This document shows positions 8,962 to 17,870 of a DNA stretch of 64,000 nt, piece by piece (within the stretch, counting starts at the first letter, position 1; the number at the start of each line of letters is the position of its first letter). The notes beneath the pieces are model-generated. The model was not told the origin of the DNA. It made no database searches and worked only from the letters and a program-made list of their open reading frames with translations. The position numbers were made by a program, and so were the translations under genes. The stretch is taken from NCBI RefSeq assembly GCF_000336575.1, contig NZ_AOPO01000019.1:1-64000 (forward strand), read 5' to 3'. The stretch comes from Vreelandella titanicae BH1. Its GTDB lineage: Bacteria > Pseudomonadota > Gammaproteobacteria > Pseudomonadales > Halomonadaceae.

Positions 8962-9909
8962 ATGAATCCACGCGTGTTACAAGAAACGGCGTTACGTTAC
9001 TTTCTCGAGGTGGTTCGCTGTGGCTCTATTAGTGAAGCCTCAGGGAAGCTAAATGTGGCGCCCTCCGCCATTAGCCGTCAGATTGCCCGGCTGGAAAGCG
9101 AGCTGGATACGCTGCTGTTTGAGCGTCGTGCGCGCGGTATGGTGCCCAGCGCGGCAGGAGAGTTGCTGGCGATGCATGCCCGCCATATGCAGCTTGAGGC
9201 AGACCGTATTGGCAGCGAAATAATGGCCTTGCGTGGGTTACAGCGGGGCAAGGTACGTTTGGCTAGTTCGGAAGGCTTTGCCGTGGATTTTTTACCAGCG
9301 GCAATCGCGGCTTTTCGCAAGCGTTACAGCGGTATTCATTTCCACCTGATGGTGGGGGCGCCCGCCCAAGCGACTCGGTATGTCAGGGAAGGCGATGCAG
9401 ATATCGGCATTACCTTTAGCCTCAAGCCCGAGGCGGATATTAACGTTGCCCTTAGGCAGCCCGCGCCAATTATGGCGCTGGTTTCTCCGCACCATGAGCT
9501 TGCCGTTAAAAAACATATTTCGCTGGCGCAGCTTCAGCACTATCCGCTGGCGTTACCCTCGCCAGACACGACCCTGCGCCAGCTGTTTGATATCTGCTGT
9601 AGCCGTCAAAACCTGGCGTTTGAATCCATTTTTAGCAGCGATTACACCGAGGCTTTGATTAACTTCGCCATGCTCGGGGGCGGTGTGGCGCTGGCAGGGG
9701 AAATATCGGTGCGCTACCGCATTCAGCAACAGCGCTTAGTGGCGATTCCTATTCGAGACCAGGGCATGGATTCCCGCTTTATTGAAGTCCAGACCCTTGC
9801 CAAGCGCACATTGCCGACGGCGACGCAGGCATTTTTAGCGTTTCTAAAAGAGCATATCCCGCCTGGGCAACTGCCGCTCTTTCCTACTCCACCAACAATT
9901 AACTGCTGA
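8962..9909 (+). CDS. LysR family transcriptional regulator
   Basis: A 315-residue LysR protein with an N-terminal winged helix (residues about 8-68, recognition region SGKLNVAPSAISRQIARLE) and a C-terminal effector-binding fold (about 95-300). GGGGGAG lies five bases before the ATG. It is transcribed away from the peptide-transporter operon and shares a 183-bp intergenic region with it that holds clear palindromes, so it most likely controls that operon and itself. The inducer is unknown. Confidence 0.88.
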   Translation: MNPRVLQETALRYFLEVVRCGSISEASGKLNVAPSAISRQIARLESELDTLLFERRARGMVPSAAGELLAMHARHMQLEADRIGSEIMALRGLQRGKVRLASSEGFAVDFLPAAIAAFRKRYSGIHFHLMVGAPAQATRYVREGDADIGITFSLKPEADINVALRQPAPIMALVSPHHELAVKKHISLAQLQHYPLALPSPDTTLRQLFDICCSRQNLAFESIFSSDYTEALINFAMLGGGVALAGEISVRYRIQQQRLVAIPIRDQGMDSRFIEVQTLAKRTLPTATQAFLAFLKEHIPPGQLPLFPTPPTINC

Positions 9910-10025
9910 TCACCTGCCTTCTTAGCAAGCGCTGGCGTGAATAGCGTATTGCGCGGATGACATCTCACGGCCAAGCCGCGACAATGGCGCCCTGTTTAGA
10001 TTGTTAGCTTTAACCGGGGAGCGTT

Positions 10026-10799
10026 ATGACGCCACTCAACATCCTCTATCAGGATGAGTATCTCGTCGCGGTGCATAAGCCGTCAGGGCTTTTGGTGCAT
10101 CGCTCGGCGTTGGCGCGTGGTGAAACCGAATTTCTGCTTCAACGCTTACGCGACCAGCTTGGCAAGCGGGTTTACCCCGTTCACCGGCTGGATCGGCCGA
10201 CCTCTGGGGTAATGGTATTTGCTCTCTCGTCGGCAGTGGCTGGCCTGCTCAGCGATGCGTTTAGCGAGCGCCAGGTGGAAAAGCGCTACCTGGCAGTGGT
10301 GCGCGGTAAAGCACCGGAAAATGAACGTTTGGATTACCCGCTAAGGGAAGAAGACGGTACGCGCCCCAAGGCGGAAATGCCCGCTATGCCCGCGATGACC
10401 GATATTCGCCGCCTGGATAGCGTCGAGCTGCCCGTGCAGGTCGACCGCTACCCGGTGGCGCGCTACTCCCTGGTAGAGGCGCGGCCGATGACCGGTCGCC
10501 GCCATCAAATTCGCCGCCATCTTTCCCGGCGTGGCTACCCGATTATTGGCGATGCCAAGCACGGTAAAAGTGTCCACAACCGCTTTTTTGCCGAGCAGAT
10601 GAAGGCTCCGCGCTTACTGCTCGCCGCGACCTATTTGGCCTTTGACCATCCGCTGTTAGACAAGCGTGTACAATTGAGCTGTGCCTTGGATGACACCATG
10701 ATCGCGCTGTTTAACCAGCTTGGCTGGGCGGGGCATTTACCGCTGGATAGCGTGCGCACGCCGCCCCACACCACGCCTTCCGCCCTTCAAGCGTTATGA
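10026..10799 (+). CDS. truC: tRNA pseudouridine(65) synthase
   Basis: An RluA-family pseudouridine synthase, 257 residues, with the catalytic aspartate in VHRLDRPTSGV. The N-terminus (ILYQDEYLVAVHKPSGLLVH) and the later TGRRHQIRRHL resemble TruC more closely than RluA, C or D, and there is no S4 domain. The known reaction of TruC is U65 to pseudouridine in tRNA. GGGGAG precedes the ATG. The stop overlaps the start of tcdA by ATGA, giving a tRNA-modification pair. Assignment as TruC rests on remembered family sequence, not on a search. Confidence 0.88.
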   Translation: MTPLNILYQDEYLVAVHKPSGLLVHRSALARGETEFLLQRLRDQLGKRVYPVHRLDRPTSGVMVFALSSAVAGLLSDAFSERQVEKRYLAVVRGKAPENERLDYPLREEDGTRPKAEMPAMPAMTDIRRLDSVELPVQVDRYPVARYSLVEARPMTGRRHQIRRHLSRRGYPIIGDAKHGKSVHNRFFAEQMKAPRLLLAATYLAFDHPLLDKRVQLSCALDDTMIALFNQLGWAGHLPLDSVRTPPHTTPSALQAL

Positions 10800-11701
10800 G
10801 TGAGTTTGTGATGTCCTCAGCTACTACATCGAGCATGCCGTCCGCCTCGCCTGTGCCTACGGCTAACGTGAAACCTCCTTCTGCAGATTATGATTTTCGC
10901 TTTGGCGGCATTCGCCGTCTTTATGGCCAGCGTGCAGCCGAGGCATTTCGTCATGCCCACGTGGTGGTGGTGGGTGTCGGCGGGGTAGGCAGTTGGACGG
11001 TAGAGGCGCTGGCACGCTCGGGCATTGGCAAGCTGACGTTGATCGACCTGGACGACGTCTGCGTTTCCAACGTCAACCGCCAGCTCCACGCGCTGGATGG
11101 TACTATCGGTCAGCCCAAGGTTGATGTGCTGGCCGAGCGCTGCCGCTTGATTGCCCCGGAAATTGAGATTGTGGCGGATACTGCCTTCGTGACACCCACC
11201 AACCTGGCCCAGCGGATTCCCGATGACGCCGATCACGTGGTGGATGCCATCGACAGCGTGATTGCCAAGGCCGCCCTGATCGCCTGGTGCAAGCGACGCA
11301 AAATTCCCATCACGGTGACCGGTGCGGCTGGTGGGCAAACCGATCCCACGCGTGTTCAGGTCGCGGATCTCACCCGCACCGAGCACGACCCGCTGTTATC
11401 CAAAGTGCGCTCGCGGCTGCGTCGGGATTACGGCTTCTCCCGCAACCCCAAACGGCGCTTCTCGGTAGAGTGCGTCTACTCCGACGAGCAGTTGGTGTAT
11501 CCCGGCGCCGACGGTGAAGTGTGCCTGCAAAAGCCTGGCAGTGGTGATGCCACGCGCTTGGACTGCGCTTCCGGTTTTGGTGCTGCGACTTTTTTAACCG
11601 GCACCTTTGGTTTTGTCGCCGCGTCAAAAGTGCTCGAACGCCTTACCAAAAAAGCCAACCAGCCAAGTGCCACAAACGCCACTCAAGAGGAGAGCCAATG
11701 A
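10796..11701 (+). CDS. tcdA: tRNA threonylcarbamoyladenosine dehydratase
   Basis: An E1-like ATP-dependent dehydratase that cyclises t6A37 to ct6A in tRNA. The 301-residue protein has the ThiF/MoeB-type nucleotide site (VVGVGGVGSWTVEALARSG), the LDDVCVSNVNRQ motif that contacts ATP and metal, and the internal CVYSDE. It is slightly longer at the N-terminus than the E. coli protein, and a second ATG five codons in is a possible start. The first ATG overlaps the truC stop; the gene's own stop overlaps the next ATG in the same way. Confidence 0.92.
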   Translation: MSEFVMSSATTSSMPSASPVPTANVKPPSADYDFRFGGIRRLYGQRAAEAFRHAHVVVVGVGGVGSWTVEALARSGIGKLTLIDLDDVCVSNVNRQLHALDGTIGQPKVDVLAERCRLIAPEIEIVADTAFVTPTNLAQRIPDDADHVVDAIDSVIAKAALIAWCKRRKIPITVTGAAGGQTDPTRVQVADLTRTEHDPLLSKVRSRLRRDYGFSRNPKRRFSVECVYSDEQLVYPGADGEVCLQKPGSGDATRLDCASGFGAATFLTGTFGFVAASKVLERLTKKANQPSATNATQEESQ

Positions 11702-11916
11702 CCGCCCCCGTTCCCGGTATTTATCGCCACTATAAAGGCAGCCTCTACGAAGTGCTTGGCACCGCCCAGCACAGCGAAAACGAAGAGCCGCTGGTGGTGT
11801 ATCGTGCCCTTTACGGTGACTACGGCCTCTGGGTGCGCCCGATTGAGATGTTTACGGAAACAGTGACGAAAGAGGGCCACACCCAGCCGCGCTTTGCGCT
11901 GGAGAAGTCGTTTTAA
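11698..11916 (+). CDS. DUF1653 domain protein
   Basis: A 72-residue protein that is almost entirely one DUF1653 domain: PGIYRHYKGSLYEVLG at the start, EPLVVYRALYG in the middle and WVRPIEMF near the end. The family is small, soluble and of unknown function. GAGGAG stands five bases before the ATG, which overlaps the tcdA stop. It is followed after 28 bp by recQ on the same strand. Confidence 0.88.
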   Translation: MTAPVPGIYRHYKGSLYEVLGTAQHSENEEPLVVYRALYGDYGLWVRPIEMFTETVTKEGHTQPRFALEKSF

Positions 11917-11944
11917 GGCGGAATTTCGTTATCAAGGAGTGCTC

Positions 11945-13960
11945 ATGCCCCCCTCATCACCCCAGCAGACGCTGAAAGAAGTATTCGGTTTCGATGACTT
12001 TCGCGGCGGCCAACAGGCGGTGGTGTCAAGAGTGCTGGAAAGGCACTCCACGGCGGCGATTTTTGCCACCGGCGCGGGGAAGTCGCTTTGCTATCAACTC
12101 CCGGCGCTGCATTTGCCGCACTTAACCCTGGTGGTATCGCCGCTGCTGGCGCTGATGCAGGATCAACTGGCGTTTCTGGCCCGCCACGGCGTGGCAGCGG
12201 CAAGCATTGATTCCACCCAAGACCGTGATGCTACCCGGGAGGTGATGGAGCGCGCTAAAAGCGGCGAGCTGAAAATCCTTATGATCTCGGTGGAGCGGCT
12301 CAAGAATGAGCGCTTTCGCCACTTTCTGCGCCAAGTGCATATTTCACTCATGGTGGTCGATGAAGCCCACTGCCTCTCTGAGTGGGGGCATAACTTCCGC
12401 CCTGACTACCTCAAACTGCCGGACTACCAGCGCGATTTTGCTATCCCTCAGGTGCTGCTGCTCACCGCCACGGCGACCCCAGCGGTGATAGCCGATATGG
12501 GTGAGAAGTTTGCCATTGCGCCGGAGAACGTGATTACTACCGGCTTTTACCGTTCCAATCTTGAGCTGCTGGTATCTCCGGCCATGGAAGGCCGCCAGCA
12601 GCAGCTGATCAACTGGCTAAAGCCGCAGATGCAGCCGGGTAGCGAAGCGCCAACGATTATTTACGTCACCCTGCAACAAACTGCCGAGCGAGTCGCTAAG
12701 GTGCTGGCGGCCCAGGGTATCGCTGCCCAGGCCTACCATGCAGGGCTAGATTCCCAGCGACGGGATGAGATTCAGCGGCAATTTATGAGCGGCGAGTCGC
12801 CCTGCATCGTGGCCACTATCGCCTTTGGCATGGGCATCGATAAGGGCGATATTCGCAACGTGGTGCATTATGACCTGCCTAAATCCATCGAGAACTATAG
12901 CCAGGAGATTGGCCGGGCGGGACGCGACGGCCTGCCTTCTACCTGCCTGACCCTGGCCGGGCGGGATGGCTTGCGGGTGCTGGAAAACTTCGTTTACGGC
13001 GATACCCCTGAATATGCTGGTATCTATCGCCTGCTGGAAGAGATCGCTGCGGCAGGCCAAGCGCCGGATCGTCAGTGGGAGGTGCTGCTCAATACGCTTT
13101 CCCGCGATACCAATATCCGCCCGTTGCCGCTGAAAACGCTGCTGGTGCGGTTGGAAATGCACGGCATTATCGCCCCGCGCTTCGCATTTCTAGCCGAGTA
13201 CCGGCTGCGCTATCACATTGAGCCTAGTGAATTAGTTAGCCGCTTTGAAGGCGAGCGGGCGGCCTTTGTTCGGCTTTTAGTCGATAATATTCCTATCGCC
13301 CGCACCTGGGGAACGGTGGATTTTGACCGCCTACATCAGGCGGGGCAGGCGCAGCAGATTGACGCTTCCCGTGCTCGCGTCATTACCGCCCTTGAGTACT
13401 TTCAAGATAAGGGCTGGCTAACCCTGGAAGGCAAGCGGATGACCGATGTCTACGAGATCTGCCAGCCGAACTTTACCATTGAGGCGCTGGCGAGCCAGCT
13501 GTTTGAGGATTGCCTGAATCGGGAGCGAATCGAGATTGAGCGGCTACAGGCAATGCTAGCGCTGTTTGAGTCGGGGAGCTGTCTGACTCGGCGGCTAGCC
13601 ATGCACTTTGGTGATAGTACCTTTGGTGACAGCACCTTTGATACACCATCCAATACTGAGCAGGGACGCTGCGGGCATTGCTCTGTGTGTTATGGCCACC
13701 CGATAAAACTACCGGATGCGCTGCCCGAGCCACCGCTAACGACGGCCGATTTTCAGCGCTACGCCACACCGCTGATTGAGCGCCACACCGAACAGTTCGG
13801 ACAGCCGCCCAATGCCCAGCGGCTGGCGCACTTTCTGTGTGGCTTGACCATGCCGGTGTTTACACCGCTCAAAGCCCGCAGCCTGAACGGCTTCGCGGTT
13901 TTTGAGCAGCGCGCCTACCCAGAAGTGCGTGAGTGGGCGGAGGCGATGCTGGGACAATAA
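11945..13960 (+). CDS. recQ: RecQ family ATP-dependent DNA helicase
   Basis: A 671-residue 3'-5' helicase of genome maintenance. Motif I is ATGAGKS (Lys46), motif II is DEAH (139-142), then TATATP and the motif VI QEIGRAGRDG. A RecQ zinc-binding region follows, with Cys546, 576, 579 and 582; the first gap is 29 residues, much longer than the 16 I recall for E. coli, and it contains a duplicated GDSTF from a 15-bp tandem repeat. A recognisable HRDC domain is absent at the C-terminus. The ATG was chosen for the AAGGAG six bases upstream; an upstream extension overlaps the DUF1653 gene. Confidence 0.93.
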   Translation: MPPSSPQQTLKEVFGFDDFRGGQQAVVSRVLERHSTAAIFATGAGKSLCYQLPALHLPHLTLVVSPLLALMQDQLAFLARHGVAAASIDSTQDRDATREVMERAKSGELKILMISVERLKNERFRHFLRQVHISLMVVDEAHCLSEWGHNFRPDYLKLPDYQRDFAIPQVLLLTATATPAVIADMGEKFAIAPENVITTGFYRSNLELLVSPAMEGRQQQLINWLKPQMQPGSEAPTIIYVTLQQTAERVAKVLAAQGIAAQAYHAGLDSQRRDEIQRQFMSGESPCIVATIAFGMGIDKGDIRNVVHYDLPKSIENYSQEIGRAGRDGLPSTCLTLAGRDGLRVLENFVYGDTPEYAGIYRLLEEIAAAGQAPDRQWEVLLNTLSRDTNIRPLPLKTLLVRLEMHGIIAPRFAFLAEYRLRYHIEPSELVSRFEGERAAFVRLLVDNIPIARTWGTVDFDRLHQAGQAQQIDASRARVITALEYFQDKGWLTLEGKRMTDVYEICQPNFTIEALASQLFEDCLNRERIEIERLQAMLALFESGSCLTRRLAMHFGDSTFGDSTFDTPSNTEQGRCGHCSVCYGHPIKLPDALPEPPLTTADFQRYATPLIERHTEQFGQPPNAQRLAHFLCGLTMPVFTPLKARSLNGFAVFEQRAYPEVREWAEAMLGQ

Positions 13961-13967
13961 AGGCCGA

Positions 13968-15482
13968 TCAAAGTCCGAACGGTAACCCCAGCCAGTACCA
14001 AATAAAGAACAGGCTGCTCCAGCCGGTTAACACGGCGAGGGAGTAGGGCATGGCGATGGTCAGTAGATGGCCGAGGGTAAATGACTTGTTGTAAAGGTGA
14101 ATGACCGCCAGCACTAACGGTAGATAGGGGTTAATGGGTGAAATCACGTTCGTCGATGAGTCGGCTACCCTGTACGCCGCTTGGATGGCTTCTGGCTCAA
14201 GGCCCAACAGCATCAGCATGGGTAGAAAAATCGGCGCCATCAACGCCCACTGCGCAGAGCCACTGTAAAGAAATAGGTTCACGACGGCGGCCAGTAAAAT
14301 AAAGCACACTAAAGCCAGCGCCGTAGGCATATTAATTTGCAGCAGTAGATCTGCGCCATTCACTGCGCTGACAATCGCCAAGTTTGACCAGTTAAAGATG
14401 GCAATAAACTGCGCCACCATAAAGACGATGACAATAAACCCACACATATCGCGCATCGCCGCTTCCATTAAGCGCGGCACATCGCTGGATTGTTTGATCT
14501 TACCTACCGAAACGCCGTACACAATGCCGCACAGGCTAAAGAACAGCACGATGATGGGCACCAAACCACTCATAAAGGGCGAAGGTAACAGACCCCCTTC
14601 AGCGCTGCGTAAGCCGGAACCCGCTGGCAGAATCAGCAGCAGGATAACCGCGATATAGGCCAGTGCCGCTATACCGGTGTAGCGCAGCGCACGCCGTTCT
14701 GTGTCGGTTAACTGTACGCCGTGGCTTTTGTTCTCATCATCACTCTGATCCTGAAAGCGCGCCAGCATGGGCTCGACATACTTGTCGTTCATGACGGTGA
14801 TAATCAGGGTAATTAACGGCACCGAGGCACACATAAAGAACCAGTTGGACACCACGCTGACTTCGTAGCCGGGGCGAACGCTCTGAACGACTTCCGTCGA
14901 GATGCCGGATAGCAGCAGATCTGTGCCCGCAATAAAGAAATTGGCGCTAAAACCGGCAAAAACGGCGATAAAGGCCACCATAATGCCGGCAATCGGGTTC
15001 CGGCCAACAGTTTTAAACATGATGGCGGCCAAAGGGGGAATCAGGAAAACCGCCGCATCCGAAACCAGATTGCCGATGATCGAAGTGATGACCACCGCCG
15101 GGGTAATAAAGCGCGGCGCCACATTACTCAACATGCGTCGGATGGTGGCATCGGCGAGGCCAGTTTTCTGAATCAGCCCCAGCGCTAATACCATCACCAG
15201 TACCAGCCCTAGCGGGCGGAAACTAGTGAAGTTAGTGACTGCCCCGGTCACCATAAATCTTATCCCATCCCAGCTAAGCAGCGAACGAACCTGAACGAGC
15301 TCGTCGGTGGCAGGGTGGCGCACAGGCTCGACCCACACGCTCATCACAACCGACAGGCCTAGCGTGACGACAAAAAGTATAAAAAACATAATAAAAGGAT
15401 GGGGCAGGGCATCGGCTATTCGCGCAATCCGGTGCATTAATCCGGTGTTGCCACCGGACGTTGAGAGTTTGTTCGCTTCCAT
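13968..15482 (-). CDS. abgT: AbgT family transporter
   Basis: A 504-residue polytopic inner-membrane protein of the AbgT family, known for p-aminobenzoyl-glutamate uptake and, in some members, sulfonamide efflux. Typical features are the PHPFIMFFILF first helix, the SDAAVFLIPPLAAIMF segment near residue 145, the SANFFIAGTD motif, and a late STNVISPINPYLP motif. GGAGAA precedes the ATG. It follows the amidohydrolase gene on the same strand after a 74-bp gap with short tandem repeats, mirroring the abgAB-abgT arrangement. It converges on recQ with only seven bases between stops. Confidence 0.9.
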   Translation of the reverse strand: MEANKLSTSGGNTGLMHRIARIADALPHPFIMFFILFVVTLGLSVVMSVWVEPVRHPATDELVQVRSLLSWDGIRFMVTGAVTNFTSFRPLGLVLVMVLALGLIQKTGLADATIRRMLSNVAPRFITPAVVITSIIGNLVSDAAVFLIPPLAAIMFKTVGRNPIAGIMVAFIAVFAGFSANFFIAGTDLLLSGISTEVVQSVRPGYEVSVVSNWFFMCASVPLITLIITVMNDKYVEPMLARFQDQSDDENKSHGVQLTDTERRALRYTGIAALAYIAVILLLILPAGSGLRSAEGGLLPSPFMSGLVPIIVLFFSLCGIVYGVSVGKIKQSSDVPRLMEAAMRDMCGFIVIVFMVAQFIAIFNWSNLAIVSAVNGADLLLQINMPTALALVCFILLAAVVNLFLYSGSAQWALMAPIFLPMLMLLGLEPEAIQAAYRVADSSTNVISPINPYLPLVLAVIHLYNKSFTLGHLLTIAMPYSLAVLTGWSSLFFIWYWLGLPFGL

Positions 15483-15507
15483 GTTGTTCTCCGCTTTATA
15501 TCTGGAA

Positions 15508-15552
15508 GTGCTGCTTCTTGAAGTGTGCTTTCTTGAACTGCGCTTTCTTGAA
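15508..15552 (-). repeat. Three 15-bp tandem repeats in operon spacer
   Basis: Three consecutive 15-mers ending in CTTGAA (15508-15522, 15523-15537, 15538-15552) fill most of the gap between the amidohydrolase stop and the abgT start. On the transcript they read TTCAAGAAAGC-type units. They do not pair into a strong hairpin and give no open frame of interest. Confidence 0.75.
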
Positions 15553-15556
15553 ATGC

Positions 15557-16738
15557 TTAGCGAGAGGGGAGTTCACGCTGTATTAGCTGAACAAAATAAG
15601 AGGCGCCCACCGGGATAATGTTGTCGTTAAAGTCATAGCTGGGGTTGTGAACACTTACACCACCGGTTTCGCCTTCAACACCATTGCCCAGAAACACATA
15701 GCAACCCGGAACGGCTTGCAGCATGAAGGAGAAGTCTTCGCTGCCAGAAATCGGTAAGCAGTCAGGGTTGACCTTTGCATCGCCGACTACTGCGTGGGCA
15801 ACATCGGTGGCGAGTTGGGTGGCTTGCGGGTCGTTGACCGTGGCCGGGTAGCTACCGGGGTGAATGGTGAGCGTTGCGGTGGCGCCGTAGGCTTTAGCAG
15901 TACTGGCAACCAGTTGTTCCAGTCGTTGAATTGCATGCTCCCGTACTGCGTCGTTAAAAGAGCGAATGCAGCCCTGCATGGTGGCGGTATCGGGAATGAC
16001 GTTGAAGGTGCCCGAGCCGGCATGCAGGTCGGTAAAGGACAGCACGGCGGAATCGAGCGGGGCAGTATTGCGGCTAACGATAGACTGCGCGCCGCTGATA
16101 ATCGCGCTCACGATCAGCATCGGATCAACGGTGTGCTGCGGCATTGCCGCATGGCCGCCTTTGCCGTGAACGTCAATGGTGAAACGGTCTGAGCTGGCCA
16201 GCAGGGGGCCTTCGCGAAACCAGAATTCGCCTTGGGGAATGCCCGGCATATTGTGGATACCGTAAACGCGGTCACAGGGGAAGCGCTCAAACAAACCATC
16301 ATCCATCATTGCCTTAGCGCCGGCTAAGCCCTCTTCAGCGGGCTGGAAAATAAAGTGTACGGTGCCGGAAAAGTCGCGATGTTTAGCCAGATACCATGCG
16401 GCGGCTAACAGCATGGTGGTGTGACCGTCGTGGCCGCAGCCGTGCATTTTTCCCTGGTTAAGAGACGCATGAGCGAACTGATTGTTTTCCGTCATGGCGA
16501 GGGCATCCATATCGGCGCGCAGCCCGATGGTACGAGCGGCGAGCGTTTTGCCGCGCAGTACGCCGACGACCCCGGTTTTAGCGATGCCGGTATGAACCTC
16601 GTCAAATCCCCACTCTGTGAGCTTGTCCGCCACTAACTTGGCGGTGCGCTGCTCCTCAAAGCCCAGCTCCGGGTGCTGATGAATATCCTGTCGCCAAGCA
16701 GTGAACTGTGCGTTGTTACCCGCAATTTCATCGATCAT
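15557..16738 (-). CDS. M20D family amidohydrolase (AbgB/HipO-like)
   Basis: A 393-residue zinc amidohydrolase that cleaves N-acyl or aminobenzoyl groups from amino acids. Motifs of the M20D family are clear: WRQDIHQHPELGFEE near the start, RADMDALAM near residue 75, the metal-binding MHGCGHDGHT, QPAEEG with the catalytic glutamates, and GKGGHAAMPQ in the dimerisation domain. It has no signal peptide. AAGGGCT precedes the ATG. Encoded just before abgT and divergent from a LysR regulator, it likely hydrolyses what AbgT imports; the real substrate is open. Confidence 0.9.
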   Translation of the reverse strand: MIDEIAGNNAQFTAWRQDIHQHPELGFEEQRTAKLVADKLTEWGFDEVHTGIAKTGVVGVLRGKTLAARTIGLRADMDALAMTENNQFAHASLNQGKMHGCGHDGHTTMLLAAAWYLAKHRDFSGTVHFIFQPAEEGLAGAKAMMDDGLFERFPCDRVYGIHNMPGIPQGEFWFREGPLLASSDRFTIDVHGKGGHAAMPQHTVDPMLIVSAIISGAQSIVSRNTAPLDSAVLSFTDLHAGSGTFNVIPDTATMQGCIRSFNDAVREHAIQRLEQLVASTAKAYGATATLTIHPGSYPATVNDPQATQLATDVAHAVVGDAKVNPDCLPISGSEDFSFMLQAVPGCYVFLGNGVEGETGGVSVHNPSYDFNDNIIPVGASYFVQLIQRELPSR

Positions 16739-16765
16739 AGGTAGCCCTTTAGGTTTATTGAAACG

Positions 16766-16781
16766 ATAGCACTTAAGCTAT
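16766..16781. promoter_or_regulatory. Candidate LysR operator upstream of amidohydrolase
   Basis: ATAGC-6 nt-GCTAT is an inverted repeat in the 158-bp gap between the divergent amidohydrolase and LysR genes and is followed at once by the self-complementary AGCTATAGCT. The surroundings are AT-rich, as is usual for a shared promoter region. Operator function is inferred from position only. Confidence 0.35.
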
Positions 16782-16896
16782 AGCTAAATATTATGCTTTG
16801 AGTTTTGGGACGAAGTCTTTTAGCTACCTTTAACTGTATACTGGCTTTTTTAGTCAGATATATTGATTTTTGCTTATTGAAGGATGACGAAATGTT

Positions 16897-17820
16897 ATGG
16901 CTTATCGAGGATTTACGGACAGCCAGATAGAAGCCTTCATGTGGATTATGAAAACCAGTAGCGCTACGGAAGCCGCCAGTAAGATGCTGATTTCACAACC
17001 GGCGATTAGCCGTTTGATAAAACAGTTGGAGGCGCGGCTTGGGTTTGATCTGTTCGAACGCCACAATAATCGCCTGCTCCCGACCCGGCGTGGCACGCTG
17101 TTTTATGACGAGGTGGAGCGGGTTTATATTGGTTTACACCATTTGCGACAGTTTGCCGAACGACTGAAAGAGAGAGTGGCAGGCCAGTTAAGAGTGGTCA
17201 GCATGCCTTCTTTTGCGGTGAGTCTGGTGCCAGATGCCGCTACGCTGCTTGCCGAGCAGTTCCCTGACCTTGAAATTAGTCTCTACTCCTACCGATCCAG
17301 CCAGATAGCGGAGGAAGTGGTGGCCCAGCGCTTCGATTTTGGCATTACCACCGATCCTCGAATCGATCCGCGCTACCAGAGCTTTCAGTACTCTCTACCT
17401 GGCATGTGCCTTATTCCGCCAGGGCATCCGCTGGAAGCTAAAGCGCTTATCGACATTGAAGATTTCGCCAATGAAACGCTGATTTGTGGTGAGCCCAATG
17501 AGCAAAGCCGTAATCGGATTACTCAGCGACTGAGGAAACATGCCGTTTCGCCCAAAAAAATATGGACAGTCTCGCTGGGGGAGATGGCGATCCGACTAGT
17601 AGCGAACGGTGCCGGTCTTGCGGTGTTAAACGCCGTATCGGCCTGTTATGCAAAGCGAGCGGGCGTGGTGGTTCGCCCGCTCGCGTTTGATATTCGTTAT
17701 GACTTTCAAATTATTTTGCCGCTGGAAAAAGATCTTGAACCCGCTATCAACAACATCAATGCTGAGCTGATCGCGTTAGTCGAGCAGAAAATTTTCGAAA
17801 GCCTCAAAATGTTTGGCTAA
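16897..17820 (+). CDS. LysR family transcriptional regulator
   Basis: A 307-residue LysR protein: helix-turn-helix at about residues 8-65 (AASKMLISQPAISRLIKQLE) and a substrate-binding domain at about 93-300. It is read divergently from the amidohydrolase-abgT pair and probably regulates it. AAGGA lies 12 bases before the ATG, a long spacing, and no better in-frame start is visible. It converges with the CobW-like gene, leaving 50 bp with no clear terminator. Confidence 0.85.
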   Translation: MAYRGFTDSQIEAFMWIMKTSSATEAASKMLISQPAISRLIKQLEARLGFDLFERHNNRLLPTRRGTLFYDEVERVYIGLHHLRQFAERLKERVAGQLRVVSMPSFAVSLVPDAATLLAEQFPDLEISLYSYRSSQIAEEVVAQRFDFGITTDPRIDPRYQSFQYSLPGMCLIPPGHPLEAKALIDIEDFANETLICGEPNEQSRNRITQRLRKHAVSPKKIWTVSLGEMAIRLVANGAGLAVLNAVSACYAKRAGVVVRPLAFDIRYDFQIILPLEKDLEPAINNINAELIALVEQKIFESLKMFG

Positions 17821-17870
17821 AAATCGCCTGGCTGTAGGATAAAGGCAACGGGATTGACCTATTACTCCCT

